A stretch of 61,458 nt of DNA from contig JACPVJ010000037.1 in NCBI GenBank assembly GCA_016191785.1, forward strand, positions 1 to 61,458, read 5' to 3'. The notes beneath the pieces are model-generated. The model was not told the DNA's origin. It saw nothing but the letters and a program-made list of their open reading frames with translations, and did not search any database. Below, in pieces: positions 1-10,914 of the stretch (the stretch's first letter is position 1; each line of letters opens with the position of its first letter). This DNA is from Myxococcales bacterium. Its GTDB lineage: Bacteria > Myxococcota_A > Polyangia > Polyangiales > Polyangiaceae. The position numbers were made by a program, and so were the translations under genes.

Positions 1-259
1 GCGGCGCCGGCGGCGGCGGCTGTTGCTGTGGGTAGCCGTAGTAACCCGGCGGCGGCGCGCCTTGCGGCGGCGGCCCGCCGTAGGCGCCGGGGGGCGGCGG
101 CGGCGGCGGTGCCGGTTGGGTGGCCGCGGGGGGCGGCGGTGGCTCGCCGGCCGGCGGTGGAGGCGGCGGCGGCGGCGGTGGCTCGGCCCCTTGCGCGGCG
201 GCACCCCAACCCACCGCCGTGACGCCCACGAAAACCAGTGCCCCGAGCCAGCGCTTCAT
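1..259 (-). CDS. Pro-rich secreted protein, N-terminal part only (runs off the left edge)
   Basis: Read on the minus strand from the ATG at 259. The first residues (MKRWLGALVFVGVTAVGWGA) form a signal peptide: two basic residues, a hydrophobic core and small residues before a probable AAA-Q cleavage point. The mature part is runs of proline with Gly, Ala and Gln, then a Tyr/Gly/Gln-rich stretch. A strong GGAGGAG ribosome site lies just upstream at about 264-270, which fixes the start. The gene continues beyond base 1, so only about 86 residues are visible and any C-terminal domain is missing. The Pro-rich linker suggests an envelope-spanning or surface protein; function not recognised. It diverges from the kinase gene at 343. 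Confidence 0.7.
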   Translation of the reverse strand, partial: MKRWLGALVFVGVTAVGWGAAAQGAEPPPPPPPPPPAGEPPPPPAATQPAPPPPPPPGAYGGPPPQGAPPPGYYGYPQQQPPPPAP

Positions 260-342
260 CGTCGTCTCCTCCGCTCTGCACGCAGCCTCGCGCATTGGCC
301 GCGCTCCCGTCAACGCGATTCGGATAGCCTTCTCACACGAGC

Positions 343-1266
343 ATGCTGGGCGAAGTCGTCGCAGGTCGCTATCGGGTGACCGAGAAGATCGGCGAGGGCG
401 GCCACGGCAGCGTGTGGCGCGCCGACGATTTGTCCGGGCAGAGCAGCGTGGCGCTGAAGGTCATGCACGAGCAGCGCGACCCGGGCGCGCTCTCTCGCTT
501 CACACGAGAGGCCGAGCTCGTCCGGCGCCTCTCGCACCCCAACAACGTGCGCTTGCTCGACTTCGGCGTGCACGATGCCCGCCTGCCGTTCAGCGCGTTC
601 GAGCTCTTGGCTGGCGAAACGCTGCAAGACAAGCTGAAGCGCGAGGGCACTCTGCCCACCTCGACCGTTGCGCACGTCGCGCGGCAGACGCTCTCTGCGC
701 TCGCCGAAGCGCACGCGGTGGGGATCGTGCACCGCGACATCAAGCCGGCGAACCTCTTCCTCGTCGGCGACTCGGTCAAGGTCATCGACTACGGGATCGC
801 CAAGTCACTCAGACCGAACACCAAGGCGCTGACACGGCAAGGCGAAGTTCTCGGCACGCCGAGCTACATGACACCCGAGTTGATCGAAGCCCGACCCATC
901 ACGCCCAGCAGCGACCTCTACGCGCTGGGCCTGGTGATGTCCGAGCTGCTCTCCGGGCGCCGCGTGTATCAGGGCTCGCCCATCGACATCTGCCTCAGGC
1001 AAGTGTCCCCATCGCCGACCCCGCTTCCCGACGAGGTGACCCGGTCTCCGCTCGGTCCGGTCATTGCCCGCGCCACCGAGAAGGATCCGGCGCAGCGCTT
1101 CTCGATGGCCGAAGAAATGCTGGCGGCGATCGACTTGGCCCTCGACCCCGCCGCCTCCGAGCCCGCCGATGGGGCGAAACCGCTGCTGTCAGGCGCTTTC
1201 GTTGCCGTGTTGCTCGTCCTTGCGATCGCCGCGGTCGCCGTCGCAGCGGCTGTCGCCTGGCTTTGA
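343..1266 (+). CDS. Membrane-anchored eukaryote-like Ser/Thr protein kinase
   Basis: A 307-residue Hanks-type kinase. The Gly-rich loop (GEGGHGSV) is at residues 17-24, the ATP-binding Lys (ALK) at 39, the catalytic HRDIKPAN at 130-137 and the Mg-binding motif at 149-151 reads DYG rather than the usual DFG. An activation segment with a GTPSYMTPE-type site follows. The C-terminal 25 or so residues are a single hydrophobic helix ending in WL, so the kinase domain is anchored with no periplasmic sensor domain. It is short for the family: kinase domain plus anchor. The Tyr in DYG occurs in some active bacterial kinases, so activity is likely but unproven. The substrate cannot be told from context; the next gene encodes a lipoprotein 17 bp downstream and may be co-transcribed. 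Confidence 0.9.
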   Translation: MLGEVVAGRYRVTEKIGEGGHGSVWRADDLSGQSSVALKVMHEQRDPGALSRFTREAELVRRLSHPNNVRLLDFGVHDARLPFSAFELLAGETLQDKLKREGTLPTSTVAHVARQTLSALAEAHAVGIVHRDIKPANLFLVGDSVKVIDYGIAKSLRPNTKALTRQGEVLGTPSYMTPELIEARPITPSSDLYALGLVMSELLSGRRVYQGSPIDICLRQVSPSPTPLPDEVTRSPLGPVIARATEKDPAQRFSMAEEMLAAIDLALDPAASEPADGAKPLLSGAFVAVLLVLAIAAVAVAAAVAWL

Positions 1267-1283
1267 GCTAGAATGAGCCCGCG

Positions 1284-2249
1284 ATGCGACGACTCGGCGT
1301 GTGGCTCGTGGGCATGACCTCGCTCGTCGCCTGCGGGCTCGACGAAGGCGGCGAAGCGGCGTCGTCGGGGGGAGCCGCAGGGCAGGGCGGCTCCGCCTTC
1401 GGCGGTGGCGCTGGCTGGATCACCGGCGGCACGTCGGGTACCGGCGGCGGCGCGACCGGCGGCGCTGCCGGTGGCGATGCGGCGGCCGGCAGCGGAGGGA
1501 CCGCGGGCACGGGCGCGACCGGCGGTTCCGGCGCGACCGGCGGCGCGGGCGGCAGCGGTGGCACGGGCGCGACGGGCGCGACGGGCGGCGCCGGTGGCGC
1601 AGGCGCTGCGGGCGGCACCGGTGGCGCGGGTGCGACGGGCGGTACGGGCGGCGCCTGCGCCAGCAACGGGCAGAACTGCGGGGGCGACCTCGCGTGCTGC
1701 AGCTCGAAGTGCGGTCCCGGGCTGGTTCCGAGCGTGTTCGACTGCACGATCTCGGGCAAGTGCGCCGAGTGTCGGTCGAACGGGGAGTGCCCCTCGGGTC
1801 GGTGTGACGGCTGCAGCTGTCAGCCGAAGGTCGGCAGCGGCCAGAACTGCGACGAAGAGTCGGACTGCACCAGCTCCAAGTGCGGTCCGGGTCTGATTCC
1901 GAGCGCGCTCGACTGCACGATCTCGGGTAAGTGCGCCGAGTGTCGGTCCAATGGGGAGTGCCCTTCGGGTCGGTGCGATGGGTGCACTTGCCAGCCCACC
2001 GCGGCCAACGGCCAAAACTGCGACGAAGACAGCGACTGCGCGAGCCAGAAGTGCGGGCCGGGGTACGGCGGCAACCCGAACGACTGCACCATCACCGGCA
2101 AGTGCGCCGAGTGCCGGACGGACGGCGAGTGCGGCACCGGCCGTTGCGATGGCTGCGGCTGCCAGCCCAAGCTCGACGGGGGTCAGTCGTGCAACGAGAG
2201 CAGCGACTGCAAGAGCGGGAACTGCAACGGCGCCGGCAAGTGCACCTGA
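1284..2249 (+). CDS. Gly/Ala-rich lipoprotein with four Cys-rich modules
   Basis: A 321-residue predicted lipoprotein. The signal sequence ends in a lipobox (SLVAC, Cys at about 17). Residues 25-125 are a low-complexity Gly/Ala/Thr linker of GGTGATGG-type repeats. The C-terminal half holds repeated Cys modules of the form NGQNC-x4-DC-x3-KCGPG, then GKCAECRS-x-GECPSGRCDGC-x-CQP; three are near complete and a fourth is shortened at the end. Such Cys modules are common in myxobacterial surface proteins and are probably disulfide-bonded. The repeats are similar at DNA level, so copy number could vary between strains. Function is unknown. Confidence 0.85.
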   Translation: MRRLGVWLVGMTSLVACGLDEGGEAASSGGAAGQGGSAFGGGAGWITGGTSGTGGGATGGAAGGDAAAGSGGTAGTGATGGSGATGGAGGSGGTGATGATGGAGGAGAAGGTGGAGATGGTGGACASNGQNCGGDLACCSSKCGPGLVPSVFDCTISGKCAECRSNGECPSGRCDGCSCQPKVGSGQNCDEESDCTSSKCGPGLIPSALDCTISGKCAECRSNGECPSGRCDGCTCQPTAANGQNCDEDSDCASQKCGPGYGGNPNDCTITGKCAECRTDGECGTGRCDGCGCQPKLDGGQSCNESSDCKSGNCNGAGKCT

Positions 2250-2294
2250 GCACCCTTGCGGGCCGAGCGCGGCGCGGCGACCATCGCCGGACCC

Positions 2295-3841
<1,547 letters not shown>

Positions 3842-3845
<4 letters not shown>

Positions 3846-4885
3846 GCACCCAGGTCAGCGACGCGCTGGGCCGGATCGAGCGCGAGCTTCGCGCGCTGTG
3901 GCAAGCCGACGAGTCCGGGTACACCAAGCCGCACGCCACCACCCTGAACCTGGTGGCGCTCCACGGCCAAGACGGCTGCGCGTTCCTCGAGACCCTCGAG
4001 GACGTCGCGGCCCGGCTCGGGGCCCGCACCTTCGTGGTCAGCGTGGAGGGTCGCCTCGAGCCTTGGGCCCTCGAGGGGGAGGTCAGCGCGGTCTGTCGCC
4101 TCGAGCCGGGCTCGCTGCGCGAGGCCGTGTGTGCCGAGCGCGTCACGTTGCGCTTCGGCAGCATGGTCGGCAAGCGCGCCGCGTCGATCTTGGACTCGCT
4201 GATCGAGTCGTCGCTGCCGACGGCGGTTTTCGCGGGCCCCGCGGCCTCTGCCTCGATCTTGGACGCGCTCGCGGGCACGGCGGGCGCGCTGGTGATCGAC
4301 AGCGCCGAGCTCGGCGTGACGCGGGCCGCCGAGCTCGCGGACAGGTCGAGCGCGCAGCTCCACGATCTGGCGTTCATCCGCACGCGGCGCTGGCGCGAGA
4401 TGCTGGCGCGGGTGTTCGACGACCCGGCCCTGCGCCCCGCGCTCGGCCAGGTCCAGCGCGTGCGGGTCGAGCACGCGGAGCGGGCAGACCACCGAGGTGC
4501 CAGCGCCGAGGCCGAGCTGCTCGTGGCCTGGCTGGCTGCACGCCTGGGCTGGTCGCCCGGCCTCTGCGACGCGACCGGCCGAGCCGTCGACGTGCGCATC
4601 GAGAGCCAGGCACGCGGCGGAGTGATCCCGGGCTGCATGCTCTCGGTCGCGCTCGAGGCGCAGCTGCCCGCGGGCGAGCTCTCGGCGCGGGTCGAGCGCG
4701 AAGCCGACGGCGAGCACCTCTCGTGGACGGTCGAGTCGCCACCGGCGCCCACCCAGATGCGTCGCTTTGCCACGCCCCGTCGCGACGACGCCGAGCTGGT
4801 CGAGCGCGCGATCCGCAGCTTCCAGGCCGACCAGCTGCTCCGCGAGACGCTGGCCTTCGCCGGGCGCTGGAAGGCCCATGCCTGA
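3842..4885 (+). CDS. opcA: OpcA-type glucose-6-phosphate dehydrogenase assembly/activator protein
   Basis: A 347-residue protein of the OpcA family, known from cyanobacteria and actinobacteria to help assemble or activate glucose-6-phosphate dehydrogenase. The start is GTG at 3842, sharing bases with the zwf TGA (GTGA overlap), which implies translational coupling. The N-terminus has the family's RIERELRALW helix and the PHATTLNLVAL strand; the middle carries LEGEVSAVCRLEPG and the ITLRFG-like segment (here VTLRFG). The 3' end overlaps pgl by 8 bp. Identification rests on family resemblance plus its position between zwf and pgl. Confidence 0.88.
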
Positions 4886-5561
4886 GATCGTCCGGGTGGC
4901 GGACTCGCGCGAGCTGGCGGTTCGGGCCTGCGAGCTGATGCGCGAATGCATCGACCAAGCCATTGCCGCCCGTGGGGTCGCGAGGGTCGCGCTGTCCGGT
5001 GGCTCGACGCCCGGCGCAGCGTACCGCCTGCTCGGTCAGAGCGGGCTCGACGCCGAGCGCTGCCGCTGGTTCTTCGTCGACGAGCGCTGCGTGCCTCTCG
5101 ACAGCGAGCGCAGCAACTACCGCGCGGCCAAGCGCGATCTGTTCGACGCCTTGCCCGTCGCCCACGTGTTTCGGATGCAGGGCGAGGCCGGTGCCGAGGC
5201 CGGCGCGCGTCACTACACCGAGCTGCTCGCGCGCGAAGTGCCGCGCTTCGATCTGATCGTCGCCGGCATCGGCGACGACGGCCACACCGCCTCGCTCTTC
5301 CCGGGCACCGGCGCGGTCCGCGAGCCGGCTCCGGTGGTCGCCGTCGAGCCGGCCGGAGGGCTCGAGCCGCGCATCAGCCTGGGGCGCTCGACCCTCTTGG
5401 CCGCGCGGCGCATCGTGATCTTGGTCACCGGCGCGGCCAAGCAGCCGGCCCTGGCGCAGGCGCTCACCGCCGGCGACGAAGACGCGGTGCCGGCGCGGAT
5501 CTATCTCGAGGCCGAGTCCGCCACGCTGCTCGCGGACGAGGCCGCGCTCACTCCACGATAG
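4878..5561 (+). CDS. pgl: 6-phosphogluconolactonase
   Basis: Hydrolyses 6-phosphogluconolactone to 6-phosphogluconate, directly after the zwf step. The 227-residue protein has the family motifs LSGGSTPGAAYRLL near residue 36, VDERCVPLDSERSNYR near residue 66 and GIGDDGHTASLFPGT near residue 128. The ATG at 4878 overlaps the end of opcA, continuing the coupled operon. Its last 16 codons plus 14 bp beyond the stop are repeated perfectly at 10985-11045, because a 5.47-kb cassette has been inserted just downstream. Before the insertion the end of pgl would have overlapped the 3' end of the convergent VWA gene, as the surviving copy at 11018-11031 shows. Confidence 0.96.
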   Translation: MPEIVRVADSRELAVRACELMRECIDQAIAARGVARVALSGGSTPGAAYRLLGQSGLDAERCRWFFVDERCVPLDSERSNYRAAKRDLFDALPVAHVFRMQGEAGAEAGARHYTELLAREVPRFDLIVAGIGDDGHTASLFPGTGAVREPAPVVAVEPAGGLEPRISLGRSTLLAARRIVILVTGAAKQPALAQALTAGDEDAVPARIYLEAESATLLADEAALTPR

Positions 5562-5575
5562 GCCCGGCGCAGCCG
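5515..5575 (+). repeat. Left boundary repeat of cassette 1 (native pgl 3' end)
   Basis: Perfect 61-bp direct repeat partner of 10985-11045. It covers the last 15 sense codons and stop of pgl plus 14 bp. Identity ends sharply after AGCCG at 5575. Confidence 0.95.
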
Positions 5576-5685
5576 CTCGTGAGGCCGAGCTCGCGCTTCG
5601 CACGCCAGCGCGGGGGGCGACAGGGAGCGCGGATCGCGGGCGTGATCCACGCCGGGTGTCGCGCACGGCGACACGGAGCGCGGTC

Positions 5686-5714
5686 TTGACCTGGGAGCCG
5701 GATGCGGCCAACAT
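5686..5714 (+). promoter_or_regulatory. Sigma70-type promoter of cassette 1
   Basis: TTGACC at 5686-5691, a 17-bp spacer, then CAACAT at 5709-5714. It precedes a GGGAGG ribosome site at 5732-5737 and ATG at 5743. The same order and nearly the same spacing occur in cassette 2 (13746-13802), which makes chance less likely. The -10 is weak. Confidence 0.5.
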
Positions 5715-5759
5715 CTGTCCAGGGCGAAGTCGGGAGGCAGGGATGGGTGGCATGAGTTT

Positions 5760-5822
<63 letters not shown>

Positions 5823-5854
5823 GACTGATTGCAGCTGATCGGCTGCTGCTTCTG

Positions 5855-8485
5855 GTGGTCGTGCTTGCCGCGCTCTTTGCCACGCGTTCGGCCGGGGCCG
5901 TCTTCGTCCCGCCGAAGAAGACCGCGGTCACGCCCTCGCAAGAGTGCGCGGGAGGTTTTCCCAGCACCTGCGAGAAGCTCGCGGTCGATGGAGTCATAAC
6001 GGATCTCGAGTACGTCGACTCGGCCGCGACTCCGCTCCAGGACTTCGCGAGCGGCAACCCGACCGGGAAGATGTGGGTGAAGCAGGCCAAGACCGAGAAG
6101 CTCAACCTCGCGCTGCGTGTCTACCCCGGCGGAGTGCAGACGTGCGGCGCATTGGGTGGGTGCGGGGTGTGGGCCACGGTCATTCTCTTCGACGCGCGGC
6201 GGACAAAGACGCTGAACGAGTTCGCGTCTGCCACCACCGTCGGGCCCGACGACCGCGCCCTGGTCATCTGGCACCAATCATTCACGACCTTCACGCTCAG
6301 CTTCTTTCGCGGGGTGGCCGGGCAGAACACCTGGGTCGAGGCCAACTCGAACGAGCGCTGGCCCGCGGACGTGAAGGTCAGTCACAAGGGTGGCTGGCTG
6401 GAGATCGAGGCGGAGGTGCTGCTCAGGCCTCACGGAAGCTCGCTGCCCAGCGAGGTCCTCGGCAGCAAGTCGATGGGCCTGTCGGTGGTCCACCTGCGGA
6501 GCGACGACCCCGCGAGCGTAAACACCCTCTACTACTGGCCCGGGAACGCCGGCATCGACCAAACCTATCAGCTCCCCAACGCGCCGAACCTGCTGGTGCC
6601 GTACACTTGGCAGACGGTGGAATTCGCTCGGCCCGAGCCCGAGCTCCTCTCGCTCATGTCGTACAACCTGGGGCTGGTGCCGCTGATCGCCGACGGCGGC
6701 AGCGGCGATGTGCCGGACTTTGCGGCGATCGCGGCTACGGCCGGCGGCCCCGAGATCATGTGCTTCCAGGAGGTGTGGGAGCACGGCGATCGCAAGGATC
6801 TCGCGCTCATGAGCGACGTGCTCTGGCAGGTCCAGTTCCCAGGTGACGCCGACAGCGAGATCCAGGAGGCGGGCGCTCCGCAGGAGTGTGGCGGACTTCT
6901 GGACCCCTTCTGCAACCCCGGTTGGAATCTGGTTCCTGGGCAGGCAGCTTCCGGCCTGGACATCCAAGACACCGGGCTCCTGTTGCTCTCGAAGCGGCCC
7001 ATCTTTGCGTCGGAGGTCCGGGAATACAGCACCGAGCAGTGCGAGGGCGCCGACTGCTTGGAGGACAAGGGCGCGATCTGGGCGCGGGTGGCCACCCAGA
7101 AGAGCAAGGTGGTCCTGACTAGCGAGGACCCGCCAGAGACCGAGACGATCTACGACGGCGACGAATACGTGGACGTGTTCTGCACGCACACTCAGGCCTC
7201 GTGCGACACGCTGGCCGCGATGAAGCCGTATCTTCTGGCCATCCCGGCGGTGTTGCTCTCGCCGTTCATCGTCTTGTACGGATACGATCTAGCGGACCTC
7301 CTCACGTGCGACGACGAGGACATCCGGGACATCCAGGATCAGCAGTTCTACGAGCTACGCAAGTTCATTTCGGAGAAGGCCACGCCGCCGGATCGCCCCG
7401 CCTTCGTGCTCGGAGATCTCAACGCGAATGCGCACCACGCGGACGAAGGAGTCGCCCACTCCTACGGCAAGGCCCTCGACAGGCTGGGCTTGCTGAACCT
7501 GACGGCCTTCGACGGGGCGACCAAGCTCTTCAGCAAGCGGTACGACATTGGTCTTGGTTGCAAGGCGGGAGTCCCGCCGTTTCCCATCCCGCTGCAGGTG
7601 ACCGCGGCCTGCGGTCCCCTCCTGACAACCGAGGTGTTCTCCTACGCGGCCTCGATGCCGAGCACCGAGCCACTTTGGGCTCGACTCGGGGTGGGCACGG
7701 ACATTTCGGACAAGCAGTACTGCGATCAGTCACTCTACCAGATCTGGGGAGACCCAACCACGGGACGCCTCGATCACATCATGGTGATCCCCCCGCAGCC
7801 TCCGCCCGGAGTGCTGCCCGCGTTTGCCATCCCGGATAGCCCCGAGCCCTATGTGATCGTGGATGGTCACCCTGACCCGGGTCAACAGGGCTCGGATCCG
7901 GAGTGCCTCTCGGACCACAAGGCGATCGTCGGAGTCGTGCCGATCGTTCGGATCGAAGAGAAGCTCTCCTTCAATCCGAAGATGAAGCACGACATGGCGC
8001 ACGTGGTTCAACGGGTCGAGAACCACACCGGGGACTCCGCCGGTGGAGCTGAGTTCTTCGCCGACCACTACGTGACGGATCCCGCCACCGTCGTCCACAA
8101 GAAGGCGCACGACGTCTACGAGGAAGACCAGGACGTGATCTTCCCCGCCTGGTCGATCGGCTCCACCGCTACTCTCTCGGAGACCCTGTTCTTCAGGCTC
8201 TTGCTGTGGGAGGACGACTCGGTCGGGGGCAACGACGAGTACGACACCACGCTCTGGGCGGGCACCGCCGCGCGCAGCAAGTTCTTCCATGACCTGTCGC
8301 TCTGGTCCCACCGCGATAAGAACGACGTCGAGCAGAAGTTCTACTGCTTCGAGGATCTGACCGCAGCGTGCTTCAACAAGAGCCTCCACGGGACGAACCT
8401 CGTGGTGAAGAGCGTCGGCACCAGCTCGGCGACCGGCGAGTACGCCTCCATCGAGCTCGCGCTCCGAGCCACGGAGGCGCCATGA
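5855..8485 (+). CDS. Secreted endonuclease/exonuclease/phosphatase-fold protein of cassette 1 (best start out of frame)
   Basis: The open frame gives about 876 residues from GTG 5855, but the signal peptide core (LLLLVVVLAALF, then ATRSAGA) needs the basic residues encoded just upstream, and no ATG, GTG or TTG lies in frame there. The credible start is ATG 5743, which has promoter and ribosome site but is one frame off across the GCAC tract. The EEP domain starts near residue 265: SYN, then Glu in FQEVWE, TH in FCTHTQ, GDLNAN, LDHI and SDHKA, so all catalytic positions are present. The THxQ form resembles neutral sphingomyelinase-type phosphodiesterases as well as DNase I. A C-terminal region of about 190 residues looks like a beta-rich domain. 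The substrate is unknown. The last bases overlap the next gene (ATGA). Confidence 0.85.
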   Translation: MVVLAALFATRSAGAVFVPPKKTAVTPSQECAGGFPSTCEKLAVDGVITDLEYVDSAATPLQDFASGNPTGKMWVKQAKTEKLNLALRVYPGGVQTCGALGGCGVWATVILFDARRTKTLNEFASATTVGPDDRALVIWHQSFTTFTLSFFRGVAGQNTWVEANSNERWPADVKVSHKGGWLEIEAEVLLRPHGSSLPSEVLGSKSMGLSVVHLRSDDPASVNTLYYWPGNAGIDQTYQLPNAPNLLVPYTWQTVEFARPEPELLSLMSYNLGLVPLIADGGSGDVPDFAAIAATAGGPEIMCFQEVWEHGDRKDLALMSDVLWQVQFPGDADSEIQEAGAPQECGGLLDPFCNPGWNLVPGQAASGLDIQDTGLLLLSKRPIFASEVREYSTEQCEGADCLEDKGAIWARVATQKSKVVLTSEDPPETETIYDGDEYVDVFCTHTQASCDTLAAMKPYLLAIPAVLLSPFIVLYGYDLADLLTCDDEDIRDIQDQQFYELRKFISEKATPPDRPAFVLGDLNANAHHADEGVAHSYGKALDRLGLLNLTAFDGATKLFSKRYDIGLGCKAGVPPFPIPLQVTAACGPLLTTEVFSYAASMPSTEPLWARLGVGTDISDKQYCDQSLYQIWGDPTTGRLDHIMVIPPQPPPGVLPAFAIPDSPEPYVIVDGHPDPGQQGSDPECLSDHKAIVGVVPIVRIEEKLSFNPKMKHDMAHVVQRVENHTGDSAGGAEFFADHYVTDPATVVHKKAHDVYEEDQDVIFPAWSIGSTATLSETLFFRLLLWEDDSVGGNDEYDTTLWAGTAARSKFFHDLSLWSHRDKNDVEQKFYCFEDLTAACFNKSLHGTNLVVKSVGTSSATGEYASIELALRATEAP

Positions 8486-9165
8486 TGCGCGTGGGGACCA
8501 GGCGCGGGGCCGCCCTCCTGCTCACGGCGGCCGGGGTCGCAGCCGCTTGCCTTGCGGTGTGGCCGGTCGCTTCGCATCCGGCGGCACCGAGCCCACGCGC
8601 CGCGGAGCCCAGCGACGTTGCACGAGGCCCGGGCAGCAGCCCGGACCGCGCGGCGCCGGTTGCTCCTGCGGCTGCCGGCGAGCTGCCGGCCGATCCCCGC
8701 GCAGCGGCTGTCTTGGCCGAAGGGCGCGCAGAGGCCGACAAGCTCACCGCCCTGCTGGCTGCGAAGTGGGCCCCTGCGCCACCCCCCCCTCCACCGGCAC
8801 CCCGGCTTCCGGCGCCACGGGCGCCTAAGCTGGGCAAGGTCGACCTCGCGGCGGTCGAGCGGAAGTTTCGGGCCTTGCCGTCGGACCCGGAATGGACGCG
8901 TCGCTCGGTCCCCACGGTCGTTGCGCAACGCGCGCGCCTCGCTCGGGCGGGGATCGATCTGTCGAGCGCCGAGTGCAGGCGTGACGCGTGCCGCTTCGAG
9001 CTGATGCTGTCGGGCTCCCGCGCCGAGACCCGGCGGCGGCGGCTGAGCGGCCAGTCGCGCACGCCCGGGAGCGGCACGAGCGTGGTGCACACCTCGTTCG
9101 AGCCATCCGGCAAGGTCCGGAACGTGATCTATCTGACTCGGGATGGTCGCCCGTTTCTCGGGTGA
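8482..9165 (+). CDS. Exported protein of unknown function, cassette 1
   Basis: A 227-residue protein starting at ATG 8482, overlapping the upstream stop by 4 bp (ATGA), so it is translationally coupled to the EEP-fold gene. An N-terminal hydrophobic segment (about residues 11-30) follows MMRVGTRRG and acts as signal peptide or anchor. Residues 35-115 are rich in Ala and Pro, with a run of prolines near 95. The C-terminal 90 residues contain two Cys (ECRRDAC) and end with a VIYLTRDGRP-type segment. Not recognised. Long Ala/Pro linkers before a small globular end are typical of myxobacterial envelope proteins. Confidence 0.75.
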   Translation: MMRVGTRRGAALLLTAAGVAAACLAVWPVASHPAAPSPRAAEPSDVARGPGSSPDRAAPVAPAAAGELPADPRAAAVLAEGRAEADKLTALLAAKWAPAPPPPPPAPRLPAPRAPKLGKVDLAAVERKFRALPSDPEWTRRSVPTVVAQRARLARAGIDLSSAECRRDACRFELMLSGSRAETRRRRLSGQSRTPGSGTSVVHTSFEPSGKVRNVIYLTRDGRPFLG

Positions 9166-9176
9166 AGGAGCATGAG

Positions 9177-9587
9177 ATGACGCCTCACTTCGCACTGATG
9201 CTGTGTGCCGGGCTTCTGGCTCTTGCCTGCGGCGACGGGGATCGCCCAGGGCCGGCTTCCGGCGGCGCGGGCGGCGCCGGAACGGGCGGGCTCGGCGGCG
9301 CCGGCGCGCAAGACTCGGGGCCGGGGTGCCTCGACGACTGGACGCTGGCGGACGGAACCGCGTGCGGCACGCCGAAGTTCTGCATCGCCGGCGTCGGATG
9401 CGGCATGCGGTGCTTGGACGACCACACCATGCAGCAAGTGGGCGCGATGTTCAGCTGCGGTGGTCACTGGTGCATCGTGGGCGAGGGCTGCCAATCCACT
9501 TGCAATGAAGCAAAGGACTGCCGCCCGGGGTTCGTGTGTGACACCGTCGCCGGGACGATCAAGAAGTGCGCCGTGCCGAGCTCGTAG
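9177..9587 (+). CDS. Small Gly-rich, Cys-rich lipoprotein, cassette 1
   Basis: A 136-residue predicted lipoprotein. ATG 9177 follows a GAAGGAG ribosome site. The signal sequence ends in LLALAC with Cys at about 18. A Gly/Ala linker leads to a C-terminal domain of about 90 residues with ten or more Cys, including CLDDWTLADGTACG and GGHWCIVGEGC, likely disulfide-bonded. It occupies the same place as the Gly-rich lipoprotein of cassette 2 (16638-17261), although outside the signal and Gly linker the sequences differ. Function unknown. Confidence 0.8.
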   Translation: MTPHFALMLCAGLLALACGDGDRPGPASGGAGGAGTGGLGGAGAQDSGPGCLDDWTLADGTACGTPKFCIAGVGCGMRCLDDHTMQQVGAMFSCGGHWCIVGEGCQSTCNEAKDCRPGFVCDTVAGTIKKCAVPSS

Positions 9588-9589
9588 CG

Positions 9590-10876
9590 ATGACACGTCT
9601 TGCAATTCTGGGGTTGGTCAGCCTGGTGCTCGGCGGCTGCCAGGGGGACGAGTGCGACGCGAACAGCGTCGAGTGCACGAGTCAGACGCGGTTCCGAACG
9701 TGCGAGTACGTGATGAGCGGCGATCACGGCGGCTCGTACGAGTGGCGCAGCCGAGCGTGCCCGAGCAAGGAGCCGGTGTGTCGCGAGCTCGGCTCGCACG
9801 TGGTGTGTCTGCCCAAAACCGCGCGAATTTGCTCATCCCTGCCGGCCTTGCCTGGGCCCCTTCCGCTCTGGTCGGCCTCGGTGGGCGACGTGAGCTCCGA
9901 CTCGATCCCAGATCTCGCGCTGGTGCTGGCATACGCCCCCGAACCCTGGCTGGCGGTCGCACTGGGGAACACGCAGGGGACCTTCGACCCCCCGCTGCTG
10001 GTGGAAGAGCTGTCCGTCGAGTCGGTGTCGGACAAGGTCCCGCCCGTGCTGGGTGACCTCACCGGGGACGGCGTGCCGGATCTCGTCCTCCACTCCAGAG
10101 CGGATTCATCGTCAGTGGTGCGCTGGTGGGGCGGGGTCGGGAGCGGCGCGTTCGGAAACGGCGGGCAGCTCGTCGAAGAGGGATACCCGGGAGCGATGAT
10201 CGCCGCGGATCTGGATCAGGACGGGCGCGTCGAGCTCGTGGTTTCGTCGAGCGTCAGCTCCGGAATCGGCCGTGCGTCCGTCCTTGGCGTCGTGAACGGC
10301 AAGCTGGTCGTCCTGTCGAAGCTCGACGGTGCGCAGGGCCCCGTGGCGCACCTGGGGGGCAGTCGGTTTGTCGTCGGCGGCACCGTCTACGAAATGAAAG
10401 CAGGGGTTCCCGCCAAGGTGCAAGAGCTGGAAACGGACGCGCAGGTCGGCGAGGCGCAAGCCCGGGATCTCGACAATGACGGCAACGTCGATGTGGTGCT
10501 GGTCGACTCCAAGTGGGCCCCGCCATTTCAGGTGCCGGCGCGGATCTACCTCGGCGACGCCACCGGGCAGCTCACCTTGGCTGGCAATCGTCTCGCCGGT
10601 CGGGGAACGGCACTGGCGGACGTCGACCGGAACGGTCTCCCCGATCTGGCCTACGCGCCGGGTGATGGGCGAGTGGCCGCCTACCTCAACCAGGGCGTGC
10701 TCTCCGCCGACCTCACCCAGGCGTTTCCGAACACCCCGCCCGTGCCCAAGCTCCTGGTCGCGTCCGGATTGCCCAGCGCGTTCCCGGAGGGGTCGGCCGC
10801 CGGCGAGCGTGTCTTGCTCTTCCCCGGTACGCCCGAGTCGACGCTCCGCGTGATGGCGGACGACTGCTTCCCGTGA
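9590..10876 (+). CDS. Lipoprotein with FG-GAP/VCBS-like repeats, cassette 1
   Basis: A 428-residue protein starting at ATG 9590, two bases after the previous stop. The lipobox is VLGGC (Cys about 17). Residues 18-80 are Cys-rich and resemble the start of the last gene of cassette 2 (CEY/CREY, RxACSS, TCKxx patterns). From residue 85 on, several calcium-binding-type repeats appear, such as VGDVSSDSIPDL, LGDLTGDGVPDL, AADLDQDGRVEL, ARDLDNDGNVDV and LADVDRNGLPDL, consistent with an FG-GAP beta-propeller. Such propellers bind proteins or polysaccharides outside the cell. The gene ends about 40 bp before the pgl remnant. Confidence 0.85.
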   Translation: MTRLAILGLVSLVLGGCQGDECDANSVECTSQTRFRTCEYVMSGDHGGSYEWRSRACPSKEPVCRELGSHVVCLPKTARICSSLPALPGPLPLWSASVGDVSSDSIPDLALVLAYAPEPWLAVALGNTQGTFDPPLLVEELSVESVSDKVPPVLGDLTGDGVPDLVLHSRADSSSVVRWWGGVGSGAFGNGGQLVEEGYPGAMIAADLDQDGRVELVVSSSVSSGIGRASVLGVVNGKLVVLSKLDGAQGPVAHLGGSRFVVGGTVYEMKAGVPAKVQELETDAQVGEAQARDLDNDGNVDVVLVDSKWAPPFQVPARIYLGDATGQLTLAGNRLAGRGTALADVDRNGLPDLAYAPGDGRVAAYLNQGVLSADLTQAFPNTPPVPKLLVASGLPSAFPEGSAAGERVLLFPGTPESTLRVMADDCFP

Positions 10877-10914
10877 TCCACAGCCGGTGACGCGCTGGCC
10901 GCTCCCCTGCTGTG

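Noticed and set aside
1400..1660. GGC-rich DNA repeats as a mobile repeat family
   Set aside because: They are codon-level Gly/Ala/Thr linker repeats of a lipoprotein gene, not dispersed elements.
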